DNA of 48,204 nucleotides from Clostridiales bacterium (GTDB taxonomy: Bacteria; Bacillota; Clostridia; Saccharofermentanales; Saccharofermentanaceae): assembly GCA_017527865.1 (NCBI GenBank), contig JAFXPN010000031.1, forward strand, positions 1-48,204, read 5' to 3'. Both the position numbers and the translations under genes were made by a program. Position 1 is the stretch's first letter, and each line of letters starts with the position of its first letter. Of this stretch, positions 1 through 11,781 are shown piece after piece. Under the pieces are notes generated by a model. The model made no database searches, had not been told where the DNA came from, and saw nothing but the letters and a program-made list of their open reading frames with translations.

Positions 1-1568
<1,568 letters not shown>

Positions 1569-1587
1569 TTATATCAGGTCTCCTTTA

Positions 1588-4500
1588 TCAGATGCCGTCA
1601 TCGGAATCATCAAAATCCGAATCATCATCGTCGCTTTCAATTATCTCGCCGCTCTCATCAGCCTCAACAAATCCGCTGTTGAACAATTCCTGCTGATCGA
1701 TCTTGCCTTCGCCGCCGAACTGGCTCCTTGTAGCCTCATCAGCCTCGATCGTGGCATCGTCATCGTTGGAATGAGTCCTGTATTCCTTGTTGTCATCCGT
1801 ATAGAGCGATACATCCAAGGCAAGAGCCTTGAGTTCGCTCGTAAGAACGTTAAAGGACTCGGGGATACCGGAAGCCGGAACATTCTTACCTCTGATGATC
1901 GCATCGTAGGTCTTCGAACGGCCTTCGATATCATCGGATTTAACCGTAAGGATCTCCTGCAGGGTGTGTGCAGCACCGTAAGCCTCGAGAGCCCAAACTT
2001 CCATCTCACCGAATCTCTGTCCGCCGAACTGGGCTTTACCGCCCAAAGGCTGCTGGGTAACGATGGAATAAGGTCCGATGGAACGCGCATGCATCTTATC
2101 GTCAACGAGGTGGTGCAGCTTCATGTAGTACATGATACCGACTGTTACCCTGTTGTCGAACGGCTCACCCGTTCTTCCGTCGTAAAGGACCGTCTTACCA
2201 TCTCTGTCGATGCCTGCAAGCTGGAATGCATCCATGATGTCGGCCTCGTTCGCTCCGTCAAATACCGGAGTCGCTATCTTCCAGTTCAACGCCTTGGCAG
2301 CACGGCCGAGGTGAACTTCGAGCAGCTGTCCGATGTTCATTCGGGAAGGAACACCGAGAGGGTTAAGACAGATATCAAGAGTCGTTCCGTCAGGAAGATA
2401 AGGCATATCTTCTTCGGGAAGGATCCTTGAGACAACACCCTTGTTTCCGTGACGACCGGCCATCTTGTCACCGACAGAGAGTTTTCTCTTCTGTGCAACA
2501 TATACACGTACCATAGTGTTGACCGATGTCTTGAGGTTCGGGTTGTCATCCTTTGTAAACTTATCGACCTGGACTACTACGCCCCACTCACCGTGAGGAA
2601 GTCTCAGTGAAGTATCACGTACTTCTCTTGCCCTCTCACCGAAGATCGCTCTGTAGAGTCTCTCTTCTGCCGTGGGATCCGTCTCACCCTTGGGAGATAC
2701 CTTACCGACAAGGATATCGCCGGCCTTAACTTCGGCGCCGACGCGAATGATACCTTCGTCATCAAGGTTCTTCAGCGCATCTTCGGGAACATTGGGAACT
2801 TCTCTTGTAAGTTCTTCGGGCCCGAGCTTTGTGTCTCTGGCCTCACATTCATGTTCCTCGATATGGATGGAAGTATAGACGTCATCTCTTACGATCCTCT
2901 CGTTGATGAGTACGGCGTCCTCGTAGTTATAACCTTCCCATGTGGTAAATCCGATAAGAACGTTTCTTCCCAGAGCAAGTTCGCCGTTATCCGTAGCAGG
3001 TCCGTCCGCTATGACATCACCGGCCTTGATCTTCTCGCCCAGAGATACGATCGGGCGCTGATTGATGCATGTGCTCTGGTTAGACCTTCTGTACTTGGAA
3101 AGCTTGTATGTATCGACAACTCCGTCTTCTCTCGTGATCTTGATAAGATCTGCGGAAAGGAAGCTTACTACACCGTCATTCTTGGCAACCGCGCACACAC
3201 CGGAGTCCTTGGCTGCACGGTATTCCATACCTGTACCGATGATCGGAGCTTCGGGCTTGATAAGGGGAACTGCCTGACGCTGCATGTTCGATCCCATGAG
3301 AGCACGGTTAGCGTCATCGTTTCCGAGGAAAGGAATGAGCGCCGTAGATACCGATACAAGCTGCTTGGGCGATACATCCATGTAATCGACCTGAGCAGGA
3401 TCGAGCTGAAGGAAAGCATCCTTATATCTGCAGACGATCTTCTTGTTGACAAACTTTCCGGAATCATCGAGTTCCTCGTTTGCCTGTGCGATATTGTAAT
3501 TATCTTCCTCGTCGGCAGTCATATAGACGACTTCGTTTGTAACGACACCGTTCTCCTTGTCATATCTGCGGTAAGGAGTCTCGATAAAGCCGTACTTATT
3601 TACTCTCGCATATGTGGCAAGAGATGTGATAAGTCCGATGTTGGGACCTTCAGGTGTCTCGATGGGACACATTCTTCCGTAGTGTGAGGAGTTGATATCA
3701 CGAACCTCGAATGAAGCTCTGTCTCTGGAAAGTCCGCCGGGACCCAGTGCTGAGAGCCTTCTCTTATGAGTAAGCTCGGCAAGAGGGTTGCTCTGATCGC
3801 CGAACTGGGACAGCTGCGAAGATCCGAAGAACTCGCGGAATGCGGCGCTTAAGGGTCTCGTATTAACGAGCTGCGCAGCAGTAAGCTTATCGGACTCATT
3901 CTCGTCGATCGTAGCCATTCTCTCGCGGATATTCTTCTCGAGTCTCGCCATGCCCTGACGCATCTGGTTCTGAAGAAGCTCACCTACTGATCTGATCCTT
4001 CTGTTGCCGAGGTGGTCAATTACATCGACGGAACCGATACCGTGGCGAAGTCCGATATAATAGGAGACCATCGCGTAGACATCATCTACGACGAGAGATC
4101 TGGGCATAAGTTCTTCCCTTCTCTCCTCCAGAGCATACTGAAGCTCGGAAGCATACTCCTTCTTATCATGACCGGTCCTTACTTTGTCAATGATCTCACG
4201 GAGCACGCTGACGCGGACACGCTCATTGATGGGCGTATTCTTTATATCAAAATCCTTGATGTCCTTGGCGGAGAAGCTCGCGCGGATGAACTTATCGCAG
4301 TTGACTCTTCCGTTGCCTACTACGATAACGGTGCTGTCCTCGTCGACCTCTTCAAGATCACCGACCCTGGTTACGGGATGGACCTTTACACGGTCGATAC
4401 CGGCATCTTCGATCTCCATGGCAAGCTCGGCTGTAAACTTGACACCTGCCTTGGCAACTACTTCACCGTCTTCGGTTACGATATCCTCGGCAGCTATATG

Positions 4501-5367
4501 ACCGACGATACGGTCGGAAAGACCGAGTTTCTTATTAATCTTATATATACCGACTCTGGCAAGGTCGTACTTTCTGGGATCGAAGTACAGACCATTCAGG
4601 TGGGAGCCTGCAACCTCTGCGGAAGCGGGATCTCCCGGGCGTACCTTGGAATAGAACATTACAAGAGCGTCTGCCTTTGTCTTGCAGGTATCCTTCTCAA
4701 ATGTGGTCCTGATGCACTCTTCGTCACCGAACATGTCGATGATCTGCTCATCGGACTCAAGACCCAATGCTCTCAGGAAAGTGGTCAGAGGGAATTTACG
4801 TGTACGGTCGACACGGACATTCATGACGCCGTTCTCATCTTCCTCAAGCTCAAGCCATGCACCCCTGTTGGGAATGATCTGAGATGTATAGAGGATGGCA
4901 TCCCTGTCCTTCTTGCCCGCCTCGCGGCCGAAGTAAGCTCCGGGCGATCTTACGATCTGGGAGATAATGACTCTCTCGGCACCGTTTATGACAAATGTTC
5001 CGTGATCGGTCATTATAGGGAAATCGCCGACATATGCATCCTGTTCCTTGCTCTCGCCGGTCTCTGTGTTGCGCAGTCTCAGCTTGATCTTAAGCGGAGC
5101 TGCATAGTTGCTGTCTTTCTCATGACAATCGTCAAGCTCGCAGACGGGATTGCTCGGATCAAATTCCTTGTCAAGGAAATAGATCTCCCAAATGCCCTGG
5201 GAATCCGTTACCGGAGATACCTCCTGGAAGATCTGACGGATACCCTCATCAAGAAACCAGTTGTAGGAATCCTTCTGGATCTCGATAAGGTTCGGGACTT
5301 CGATTACTTCATTGATTCGGGAATAGGACTTGCGCTCGGTCTTGCCCTGTTTGACGGTGTGCACCAT
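1588..5367 (-). CDS. rpoB: DNA-directed RNA polymerase subunit beta
   Basis: Full-length RNA polymerase beta, 1259 residues from the ATG at 5367, which has a strong AGAGGTGA ribosome site eight bases upstream. The longer reading frame to 5403 lacks such a site, so I reject that start. The N terminus ([17 protein letters not shown]), the [20 protein letters not shown] block and the rifampicin region (residues ~515-550) are clear. The rifampicin cluster carries Gly at residue 523 where most bacteria have Met (E. coli 515). The C terminus ends in an acidic, Asp-rich tail of about 25 residues that makes it longer than the Bacillus protein (~1190). It is the first gene of its transcript; rplJ/rplL are not upstream, where a parvulin-like gene sits instead. 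Confidence 0.98.
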   Translation of the reverse strand: MVHTVKQGKTERKSYSRINEVIEVPNLIEIQKDSYNWFLDEGIRQIFQEVSPVTDSQGIWEIYFLDKEFDPSNPVCELDDCHEKDSNYAAPLKIKLRLRNTETGESKEQDAYVGDFPIMTDHGTFVINGAERVIISQIVRSPGAYFGREAGKKDRDAILYTSQIIPNRGAWLELEEDENGVMNVRVDRTRKFPLTTFLRALGLESDEQIIDMFGDEECIRTTFEKDTCKTKADALVMFYSKVRPGDPASAEVAGSHLNGLYFDPRKYDLARVGIYKINKKLGLSDRIVGHIAAEDIVTEDGEVVAKAGVKFTAELAMEIEDAGIDRVKVHPVTRVGDLEEVDEDSTVIVVGNGRVNCDKFIRASFSAKDIKDFDIKNTPINERVRVSVLREIIDKVRTGHDKKEYASELQYALEERREELMPRSLVVDDVYAMVSYYIGLRHGIGSVDVIDHLGNRRIRSVGELLQNQMRQGMARLEKNIRERMATIDENESDKLTAAQLVNTRPLSAAFREFFGSSQLSQFGDQSNPLAELTHKRRLSALGPGGLSRDRASFEVRDINSSHYGRMCPIETPEGPNIGLITSLATYARVNKYGFIETPYRRYDKENGVVTNEVVYMTADEEDNYNIAQANEELDDSGKFVNKKIVCRYKDAFLQLDPAQVDYMDVSPKQLVSVSTALIPFLGNDDANRALMGSNMQRQAVPLIKPEAPIIGTGMEYRAAKDSGVCAVAKNDGVVSFLSADLIKITREDGVVDTYKLSKYRRSNQSTCINQRPIVSLGEKIKAGDVIADGPATDNGELALGRNVLIGFTTWEGYNYEDAVLINERIVRDDVYTSIHIEEHECEARDTKLGPEELTREVPNVPEDALKNLDDEGIIRVGAEVKAGDILVGKVSPKGETDPTAEERLYRAIFGERAREVRDTSLRLPHGEWGVVVQVDKFTKDDNPNLKTSVNTMVRVYVAQKRKLSVGDKMAGRHGNKGVVSRILPEEDMPYLPDGTTLDICLNPLGVPSRMNIGQLLEVHLGRAAKALNWKIATPVFDGANEADIMDAFQLAGIDRDGKTVLYDGRTGEPFDNRVTVGIMYYMKLHHLVDDKMHARSIGPYSIVTQQPLGGKAQFGGQRFGEMEVWALEAYGAAHTLQEILTVKSDDIEGRSKTYDAIIRGKNVPASGIPESFNVLTSELKALALDVSLYTDDNKEYRTHSNDDDATIEADEATRSQFGGEGKIDQQELFNSGFVEADESGEIIESDDDDSDFDDSDDGI

Positions 5368-5507
5368 TATCAAATCACCTCTTAACCTGCTCCGGACTCG
5401 CATCCGAAGCGACTTTTAATGAAGAAACTGTCCTGTGCAAGCACAAAAAACTGTTTCCGTCAAGTGGAAAAGGGCGCAATGCCCCCCACAATACGACGCA
5501 TTAAAAG

Positions 5508-5536
5508 ATTATACGCAGGTCGTCAAGACTTGTCAA
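5508..5536 (-). promoter_or_regulatory. Consensus sigma-A promoter for rpoBC
   Basis: Read on the minus strand, TTGACA (5531-5536) is followed by a 17-base spacer and TATAAT (5508-5513). Both hexamers and the spacing match the vegetative consensus exactly. The predicted start near 5501 leaves a leader of about 130 bases before the rpoB ATG at 5367. That leader contains a GC-rich possible hairpin (GGGC/GCCC around 5474-5486) and a short GTGC/GCAC hairpin near 5434-5445, neither followed by a convincing U tract. The promoter begins only 34 bases after the stop codon of the upstream gene. Confidence 0.88.
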
Positions 5537-5569
5537 CGAGATTTTTATCAGATTTTTTTGACGTCAAGA

Positions 5570-7096
5570 TCAGTACGAAAGAGCCTTGATAAGGTCGTAA
5601 GCAATGGCATAGCTCGGGCTGTCTGACATAATGTCATTGGACCAGCTGTTAACCATGCTCGTTACGATCTGAGATCTTGCCGTATACATCCACTCGGGTA
5701 CGACATTCTCAAAGTAGAAAATCGTGACATAAGAGCTGTCTTCGGAAGGAAGCACCAGCGTATCGCCGGCAGTCCTGCTCTCATCGAACAGCCACGCGCC
5801 CAGAGCCGCATCCCTGTCAGTGAGAACATTTGTCTCGGATGCCTCGAATCTGGAAGCGGAGGTTCCCTCGTTGAAGCCCGCGGTAATGATCTCGCTTACT
5901 GACTCGGAATTCTTCTTAACGGCATCGGCAAATGCAAGCGAGTCCATCGGAGCCGCAATAATGGCATTTGCCCTGTTCTGTACTTCCGCAAGACCTGCCG
6001 CGATGCTCTCGGGAGTTGCACCTTCGGCATTATAAGCATCATTATAAAGAGTAAGTGTTCTGTAAGTGGCGGTAGGCTCCTCGTTCACATACTTCTTCTC
6101 GAAAAGCACTGCATAAGCGCCGTTCTCGGTCTCGATCACGGTCGTATCGCCCGCAGTTCTTGCATCATCAAACAGATAATCGCCCAATCCCGCGGTTATC
6201 GTATCAGCCGTTGAATTGGTATAACCTTCGGCATGTGTAGGTGTGTAGTCTTCGGAGAATCCGGCAAGCTCGGCAGTCTCCTCGCCGATGATATCGACAA
6301 CACAGGCTGTGAAGGAATCTGCATCAGTTGCGGTATCGGCAACCTGATTGGCGTTGCTTATCGCCTCGGTCAGATCGTAATTGCCGTCCTCGTCCGCTTC
6401 GCCTGCAAAGAAGTAATAATCAAAATCAACTCTCTGATAAACGGTGGGGTTAGCCTCAATAGCAGCGTTGAGCTCATCTTCGGACACGGCAAACGTGAAC
6501 TGTCTGACATAATTCTCATATTCCTGGGTAAGAGCCTGTCTTTCAAGGCAGTTGCGGAGGACTCTTATGGACATTCCCCTGCCGTACAGACGCTGCAGGT
6601 AATCGGCAACGGAATTAAAACCGTACAGACTTGCGGTCTGCTCAACGGATTCGATATTAAGATCTGCGTATCTTGAAGCGCCTGAATGCACAAGATATCC
6701 GTTTGCCTCCGCCTCTTGATTGACAATCGTGCTGTTCATAAGCTCTTCGGCAGCCTGATCGAGGATAAGCTGTCTGTATGTCCTTCCGGAGGAAGTGTCA
6801 TAAACGGCATCCATATCCGTATCGTTGGCGATGATACCGTAGCTGTAATACGAGCTCAGCACCTGATAATAATGGTAATTGGTCTCTGCGACCGAGATAT
6901 TGTCAATATTGGTAACAACACCGTTCACGGTCTTGTTTATCTTGACGCCCGTCATGACCTTGGGAAGAAGTCCCGATATATATACGAAGAAAGCTGCGAT
7001 TATCAAGGCAAATACGATCACGAGTGTCGTTACGATCGCCTTGCTCCTTCTGGAAGCCCTTATTCCGCTGTCAGCTCTTTTTACATTCTTTGCCAT
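5570..7096 (-). CDS. Membrane-anchored parvulin/SurA-like foldase, degenerate
   Basis: A 508-residue protein with a basic N terminus and one membrane segment at about residues 20-45 (VTTLVIVFALIIAAFFVYIS), so the rest should be outside the membrane. The early SurA_N-like helical region (ILDQAAEELMNSTIVNQEAEANG, about residues 110-135) resembles PrsA/SurA chaperones. Two related units follow, marked by YLFDDARTAGDTTVIE near 295 and WLFDESRTAGDTLVLP near 440, each ending in an aromatic-rich strand; these look like divergent PPIC-type modules. Classical catalytic parvulin residues are not obvious, so a chaperone role is safer than isomerase activity. The ATG at 7096 has an AGGAAG site. It sits between its own promoter and that of rpoBC. 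A paralogue lies at 11765-13201. Confidence 0.65.
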   Translation of the reverse strand: MAKNVKRADSGIRASRRSKAIVTTLVIVFALIIAAFFVYISGLLPKVMTGVKINKTVNGVVTNIDNISVAETNYHYYQVLSSYYSYGIIANDTDMDAVYDTSSGRTYRQLILDQAAEELMNSTIVNQEAEANGYLVHSGASRYADLNIESVEQTASLYGFNSVADYLQRLYGRGMSIRVLRNCLERQALTQEYENYVRQFTFAVSEDELNAAIEANPTVYQRVDFDYYFFAGEADEDGNYDLTEAISNANQVADTATDADSFTACVVDIIGEETAELAGFSEDYTPTHAEGYTNSTADTITAGLGDYLFDDARTAGDTTVIETENGAYAVLFEKKYVNEEPTATYRTLTLYNDAYNAEGATPESIAAGLAEVQNRANAIIAAPMDSLAFADAVKKNSESVSEIITAGFNEGTSASRFEASETNVLTDRDAALGAWLFDESRTAGDTLVLPSEDSSYVTIFYFENVVPEWMYTARSQIVTSMVNSWSNDIMSDSPSYAIAYDLIKALSY

Positions 7097-7162
7097 ATTA
7101 TCTTCCTGCCTGCCTTTATTCTATGCAATATAAAGTGATTTCTTATCAAAAAAGCAACGTTT

Positions 7163-7191
7163 ATTATAAGGCGTAGCCTTTTTTTATGCAA
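7163..7191 (-). promoter_or_regulatory. Probable sigma-A promoter for the parvulin-like gene
   Basis: On the minus strand TTGCAT (7186-7191), a 17-base spacer and a perfect TATAAT (7163-7168) precede the ATG at 7096 by about 65 bases. The -35 box matches only three of six bases. The spacer contains a small AAGGC/GCCTT hairpin. Confidence 0.55.
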
Positions 7192-7194
7192 ACA

Positions 7195-8532
7195 CTATTC
7201 GTTATCCCCCTTTGAGCCCGCCTCTGCCGGGGCTTCCTGATCCTCGGGTATTACATGTATCAGCACTTTGGATATCCAGCGGTCTTCGACATGGAGCACC
7301 TTGACCGATATGTTCTTATACATGACCACAGGCTTCTCGCGGTCTTCGGGAACACGGTCGAGATAATGGATCACGAGGCCTGCGATGGTATCATACTCAT
7401 CATCTTCAAACTCGATGTCGAGGATGTTCTCAAGATCGGAAAGCGTCGTATCACCCGATACGATGAGATCGCCGTTGGACAGCCTGATAAGATTCTGTTT
7501 CTCGTCTTCGTCGAATTCGTCGGTTATGGACCCTACGAGTTCCTCAAGGATATCTTCTATCGTGCATATTCCCATCGTTCCGCCGTACTCGTCCACTATC
7601 ACAGCCATCTGAAGTCCGCTCCTCTTCATCTGCTGGAACAGCGAAGAGAGCTTGCGGCTCTCATGAACGATAAGAGGCGCGCGCATGATCTCCGACAGAT
7701 CATATGTCTCCTCGTTCACTCCGAGAAGATCCTTGATATGAAAGAAACCGATGATGTTGTCAATCGTGCCGTTGTATACCGGGATCCTCGAGTAACGGTC
7801 CTCGACAGCCACCTTGAGCGCATCCTTATATGTAGCATCGTCCGGTATGGCCGTGATCTTTTTTCTGTGGGTCATGACTTCAGAAACTTCCTTATCGTTG
7901 AACTCGAACACGTTGTCTATCATCTCGCGTTCGGTGTCTTCGATATTTCCGCTCTCGGAACCGACATCGACCATCATTCTTATCTCTTCTTCGGTAACTT
8001 CCTTATCGTTGTCGTTAGGATCTATCCTGAACAGTCTTAATACCGCATTTGTCGAAGCCGTAAGGAATCTTACAAAAGGCTTCGTGATAATGCCGAATCC
8101 CCTGACAAATGCATAAGCCCTGTATGCCCACTTCTCGGGTTTGTTCTGGGCTATCCTCTTCGGGACGAGTTCTCCCAGCACGAGCGAAAAGTAGGAAAGC
8201 ACAATCGTGATGAGCACGGTAAACAGAGGTTCGGGCCAGCGGCTGATCCCGTCAGGATCGACCAGCGCGGCAAGCTTGCCCGCAAAGTTCCTCGCCGCAA
8301 AGGCGGATGACAGGAAGCCTGCGAGAGTTACGCCGACCTGGATCGTAGCAAGGAAAGTACCGGGATTATCGAGGAACTTCAGCATATGCACGGCATTCTT
8401 ATCTCCGTCCTCGGCAAGCTTCCTCATCTTTGCATCACTCAAGGATATGACAGCCATCTCAGTCCCGGAAAAGAAAGCATTGACCAGGACGAAGAAAACA
8501 ACTACCAGAAGATCCAAAACCGTGTTAGTCAT
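7195..8532 (-). CDS. CNNM/CorC-type hemolysin-family membrane protein (DUF21-CBS-CBS-CorC)
   Basis: A 445-residue protein of the HlyC/CorC (CNNM) family, which is linked to magnesium and other divalent cation efflux. An N-terminal DUF21 membrane domain (residues ~1-175, with the signature FFSGTEMAVISLS at ~20-32) is followed by two CBS domains (about 205-330, including VMTHRKKI, RYSRIPVYN, VDEYGGTMGICTIEDILEELVG) and a C-terminal CorC_HlyC domain (~345-430). The tail is acidic. The start ATG at 8532 lies six bases after the gatB stop and has only a weak AAGTGA site, suggesting translation coupled to gatB. Cation specificity cannot be told from sequence. Confidence 0.9.
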   Translation of the reverse strand: MTNTVLDLLVVVFFVLVNAFFSGTEMAVISLSDAKMRKLAEDGDKNAVHMLKFLDNPGTFLATIQVGVTLAGFLSSAFAARNFAGKLAALVDPDGISRWPEPLFTVLITIVLSYFSLVLGELVPKRIAQNKPEKWAYRAYAFVRGFGIITKPFVRFLTASTNAVLRLFRIDPNDNDKEVTEEEIRMMVDVGSESGNIEDTEREMIDNVFEFNDKEVSEVMTHRKKITAIPDDATYKDALKVAVEDRYSRIPVYNGTIDNIIGFFHIKDLLGVNEETYDLSEIMRAPLIVHESRKLSSLFQQMKRSGLQMAVIVDEYGGTMGICTIEDILEELVGSITDEFDEDEKQNLIRLSNGDLIVSGDTTLSDLENILDIEFEDDEYDTIAGLVIHYLDRVPEDREKPVVMYKNISVKVLHVEDRWISKVLIHVIPEDQEAPAEAGSKGDNE

Positions 8533-8538
8533 ATATGA

Positions 8539-9978
8539 TCACTTAAGCTCGGACAACAGCTTTTCGAGAACGTCCCTGACCGTCTTGGGGTCAGCCTTGC
8601 CCTTGAGCTCCCTCATGGATTGTCCGATCAGGAACTGAACATTCTTGACGTTGCCTGCGAGATATTCACCGACAGCCTTGGGATTGTCCTCAATGACTTT
8701 TCTTATCGCGGGCTCGACCGCGGACAGATCGGATACGATCGCAAGACCGTTCTTATCGGCATAATCCTGAGGATCGACATCCTCGTCGAATACGGCGGTA
8801 AGGATCTTTTTGCCGCTCTTGCGGTTAACTTTGCCTTCACTGACCATCTTTATGATGCTGCCGAGCTTGCCGCCGTCAAAAGCCTTATCCTCCGGGGATA
8901 ACCCGGCATCGTTAAACAGCTTGAGAAGATCCGTGAGTATCCAGTTGGCGGCATCCTTCGGACTGCCGCACTCACTGCCCGCATCCTCGAAAATCCTGAC
9001 CAGCGCCACGTCGGCGGTGATTATCCCTGCATCATATTCCGTAAGACCGAGCTCATTTACATAGCGCGCGCGCTTCTGATCGGCAAGTTCCGGCAAAGTG
9101 GAACGGACAGCCTCGAGATACTCTTCGGAGATGAACACAGGCATAAGATCGGGATCGGGGAAATACTTATAATCCTGGGCATCCTCTTTGGATCTCATCG
9201 CATATGTATACTCCTTCTCGTCATCCCACCTTCTGGTCTCCTGAATGACTTTGCCTCCGCCTTCGATGAGATCGATCTGGCGCTCGCGCTCATACTCGAT
9301 GGCACGCTCGATAGCCTTGAATGAAGCGATGTTCTTCATCTCGGTCCTTGTACCGAATTCCGAAGACCCTCTGGGCCTTACAGACAGATTGACATCTGCT
9401 CTCATGGAGCCTTCCTGCATCTTGCAGTCCGATACTCCGAGATACTGCATTGTGTCACGGAGTTTGGCAAGGTAGGCCGTAACCTCTTCGGCAGATCTGA
9501 AATCGGGTTCCGATACGATCTCGAGCAAAGGCACGCCGCAGCGGTTGAAGTCGACTTTGGTAAGGCCCGTGGCCTCATCGTGAACAAGCTTGCCCGCATC
9601 CTCTTCCATATGGATCTCATGGATCCCGATCGACTTTGTTCCGGCGGAAGTATCGATATCGACATGCCCGTTCCTGCATATCGGAAGGTACAGCTGTGAT
9701 ATCTGATAAGCCTTGGGAAGATCGGGATAGAAGTAATTCTTACGGTCGAACTTATTCTTCCTTGTTATCTCGCAATTGAGCGCCAGTCCCGTTTTGACGG
9801 CGAATTCCACGACCTTTTTGTTGAGCGTGGGCAAAGTGCCCGGCATTCCCGAGCAGACCTCACACACATGAGTATTCGGAGCGCCTCCGAATTTGGTAGT
9901 ACATCCGCAGAATATCTTTGATTGGGTCGCAAGCTCGCAATGAACTTCAAGACCTATTACCATCTCATAATCAGTCAT
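8539..9978 (-). CDS. gatB: Aspartyl/glutamyl-tRNA(Asn/Gln) amidotransferase subunit B
   Basis: GatB, 479 residues, the usual length. It phosphorylates and transamidates misacylated Glu-tRNA(Gln) (and Asp-tRNA(Asn) where relevant) using ammonia delivered from GatA. The N-terminal kinase/cradle region is clear: MVIGLEVHCEL, the zinc-type cysteines CGCTTKF and CEVCSGMPG, and KNYFYPDLPKAYQISQ at ~80-95. The C-terminal YqeY-like tail domain (~330-479) is intact. The ATG at 9978 has AGGAGG and lies 12 bases downstream of the gatA stop. It is the last gat gene in the order gatC-gatA-gatB. Confidence 0.97.
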   Translation of the reverse strand: MTDYEMVIGLEVHCELATQSKIFCGCTTKFGGAPNTHVCEVCSGMPGTLPTLNKKVVEFAVKTGLALNCEITRKNKFDRKNYFYPDLPKAYQISQLYLPICRNGHVDIDTSAGTKSIGIHEIHMEEDAGKLVHDEATGLTKVDFNRCGVPLLEIVSEPDFRSAEEVTAYLAKLRDTMQYLGVSDCKMQEGSMRADVNLSVRPRGSSEFGTRTEMKNIASFKAIERAIEYERERQIDLIEGGGKVIQETRRWDDEKEYTYAMRSKEDAQDYKYFPDPDLMPVFISEEYLEAVRSTLPELADQKRARYVNELGLTEYDAGIITADVALVRIFEDAGSECGSPKDAANWILTDLLKLFNDAGLSPEDKAFDGGKLGSIIKMVSEGKVNRKSGKKILTAVFDEDVDPQDYADKNGLAIVSDLSAVEPAIRKVIEDNPKAVGEYLAGNVKNVQFLIGQSMRELKGKADPKTVRDVLEKLLSELK

Positions 9979-9990
9979 TGCCTTCCCTCC

Positions 9991-11472
9991 TTACAGCCCT
10001 TCCGGGAAGCGTTTCTCATAAGCCTCGCCGGACGTAAGCTTCTGATAGGCATACGTGAAGCCTAACAGCGTTTCTTCATCAAAATGCTTTCCTATAAGCT
10101 GCATTCCCACGGGAAGACCTTCTGAAGTGAACCCGCACGGGACCGATATAGCGGGAACGCCGATAATGTTGATCAGTACCGTACAGATATCACCGAGATA
10201 CATCTTGAGAGGATCAGACAGGCTCTCACCCGCCTTAAGCGCAGGAGTCGGGGCAACGGGGCCCAACACCACGTCATATTTGTCAAAAGCCTCGTCAAAT
10301 GCTTTCTTTATGAGTGTCTTAGCCTGCAGAGCCTTGTTATAGTAGGCATCGTAATAACCGGAAGAAAGAACGAAGTTTCCGAGCATGATCCTTCTCTTGA
10401 CCTCCATGCCGAAGCCTTCGCTCCTCGATCTGATGTAAAGCTCGGAAAGGTCGTCGACGTCTTCGGGGGCGTAGCCGTACTTGATGCCGTCATACCTTGA
10501 CAGGTTCGAACAGGCCTCGGCGCAGCAGATTATATAATAGGTTGGGATAGCATAATCCATTATCGGCATCGGGAAAGTCTCGACCTTGGCGCCGCTGCTC
10601 TCAAGAAGCTTTACGGCTTCCATAACCCTGTCCTTGACTTCCTTATCCATGCCTTCCGAGAAATACTGCTCCGGAAGACCTATCGTTTTGCCGTTAAGAT
10701 CAAAAGACCTTACCGCATCGAGATCGAGACCGGCAGACTCCGAAGATGACTGATCCTTCGGGTCACATCCGCTGATAAGATTGAGCATTGCGGCAATATC
10801 GAGGGCATCCCGTCCCATGGGACCTATCTGATCGAGTGAAGATCCGAACGCGACAAGTCCGTACCGCGATACCTTGCCGTAAGTGGGCTTAAGACCCGTT
10901 ATCCCGCAGAATGAAGCCGGCTGTCTGATCGAACCGCCCGTATCGGATCCCAGAGCGATCGGAGCAAGTCCCGCAGCCACACAGGCCGCCGATCCGCCCG
11001 ATGAGCCGCCCGGCACTCTCGCCTCATCCCATGGATTCAGGGTCGGGCCGAAATAACTGGTCTCGGTCGTTGAGCCCATGGCAAATTCGTCCATATTGGT
11101 CTTGCCTAAGATGATCATTCCCTCATCTTTGAGCTTTCTTATCACAGTAGCATCGTACGGAGGAACAAAACCGGACAGCATCCTGGATCCGCAGGTAGTG
11201 AGCAGGCCTTCCGTACAGATATTGTCCTTGACGGCTACGGGAACGCCGGCAAGAGGGCACGTCAGTTCTCCGGATAAGATGCGCCTGTCAGCATCCGCAG
11301 CTTCTTTAAGAGCATCGGCGCGCCTTACGGTAATGAAAGCATTATATCTTCCGTTATGCTCCTCTATCTTATCAAGGTATGCCTCACATGCCTCGACCGA
11401 TGTGGTCCTCTTCTGTTTTATTGCTTCCCCGAGTTCAAGCGCGGAAAGCCTCAATATCTCGTGTCGATCCAT
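9991..11472 (-). CDS. gatA: Aspartyl/glutamyl-tRNA(Asn/Gln) amidotransferase subunit A
   Basis: GatA, 493 residues, the glutaminase of the GatCAB complex and a member of the amidase-signature family. The catalytic Ser-cisSer-Lys triad is visible: Lys82 in VAVKDNICTEG, the cis-Ser in GGSSGGSAA (about 157), and the nucleophile Ser181 in GSDTGGSIRQPA. Ammonia made here is channelled to GatB. The ATG at 11472 has AGGAAGGA upstream and lies 21 bases after the gatC stop. Nothing unusual is seen. Confidence 0.97.
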   Translation of the reverse strand: MDRHEILRLSALELGEAIKQKRTTSVEACEAYLDKIEEHNGRYNAFITVRRADALKEAADADRRILSGELTCPLAGVPVAVKDNICTEGLLTTCGSRMLSGFVPPYDATVIRKLKDEGMIILGKTNMDEFAMGSTTETSYFGPTLNPWDEARVPGGSSGGSAACVAAGLAPIALGSDTGGSIRQPASFCGITGLKPTYGKVSRYGLVAFGSSLDQIGPMGRDALDIAAMLNLISGCDPKDQSSSESAGLDLDAVRSFDLNGKTIGLPEQYFSEGMDKEVKDRVMEAVKLLESSGAKVETFPMPIMDYAIPTYYIICCAEACSNLSRYDGIKYGYAPEDVDDLSELYIRSRSEGFGMEVKRRIMLGNFVLSSGYYDAYYNKALQAKTLIKKAFDEAFDKYDVVLGPVAPTPALKAGESLSDPLKMYLGDICTVLINIIGVPAISVPCGFTSEGLPVGMQLIGKHFDEETLLGFTYAYQKLTSGEAYEKRFPEGL

Positions 11473-11493
11473 CTTCGTCCTTCCTTATGAACT

Positions 11494-11781
11494 TTAATCA
11501 AATGTCTTGGGGACAAGTATCGTCTCTTCGTCCGCCTTTGGAGCATTGCTCAATATCCTGTCCTTCATGTCGCCCGAGGTTACGGCATCCTCACGGAATA
11601 CGTTTACCGCCGGGAATGCATGGCTCATGGGCTCTACTCCTTCGGTATCGAGTTCGTTCAGCTTGTCTATGTATCCCATTATGGATCCCAGGTCCTTAAG
11701 AGTCTTCTGGCGGTCCTCTTCGGAAAGTCTGATCCTTCCGAGTTTCTGAAGATAATCTATCAGATCAAGGTCTATCTTCAT
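11494..11781 (-). CDS. gatC: Aspartyl/glutamyl-tRNA(Asn/Gln) amidotransferase subunit C
   Basis: GatC, the small stabilising subunit of GatCAB, 95 residues from the ATG at 11781, which has a GGAGGAG site. The frame is open further upstream (to 11871), but that extension is a very basic stretch antisense to nothing and overlapping the preceding lipoprotein tail; the ribosome site and the family length (~95) support the shorter form. Typical features are the LGRIRLSEEDRQKTLKDL helix and the C-terminal FREDAVTSGDMKDRILSNAP block. The first 17 bases overlap the end of the upstream lipoprotein gene, so the two are likely translationally coupled. Confidence 0.95.
   Translation of the reverse strand: MKIDLDLIDYLQKLGRIRLSEEDRQKTLKDLGSIMGYIDKLNELDTEGVEPMSHAFPAVNVFREDAVTSGDMKDRILSNAPKADEETILVPKTFD

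Noticed and set aside
4012..5385. 457-codon open frame on the plus strand across rpoB
   Set aside because: It is antisense to conserved rpoB sequence, has no ribosome site, and its protein resembles nothing; long shadows are expected from the codon usage here.
7168..7185. AAGGC/GCCTT hairpin followed by Ts on the plus strand
   Set aside because: It looks like a terminator only in the plus direction, where there is no gene; on the minus strand it forms the spacer of a promoter and no U tract follows.
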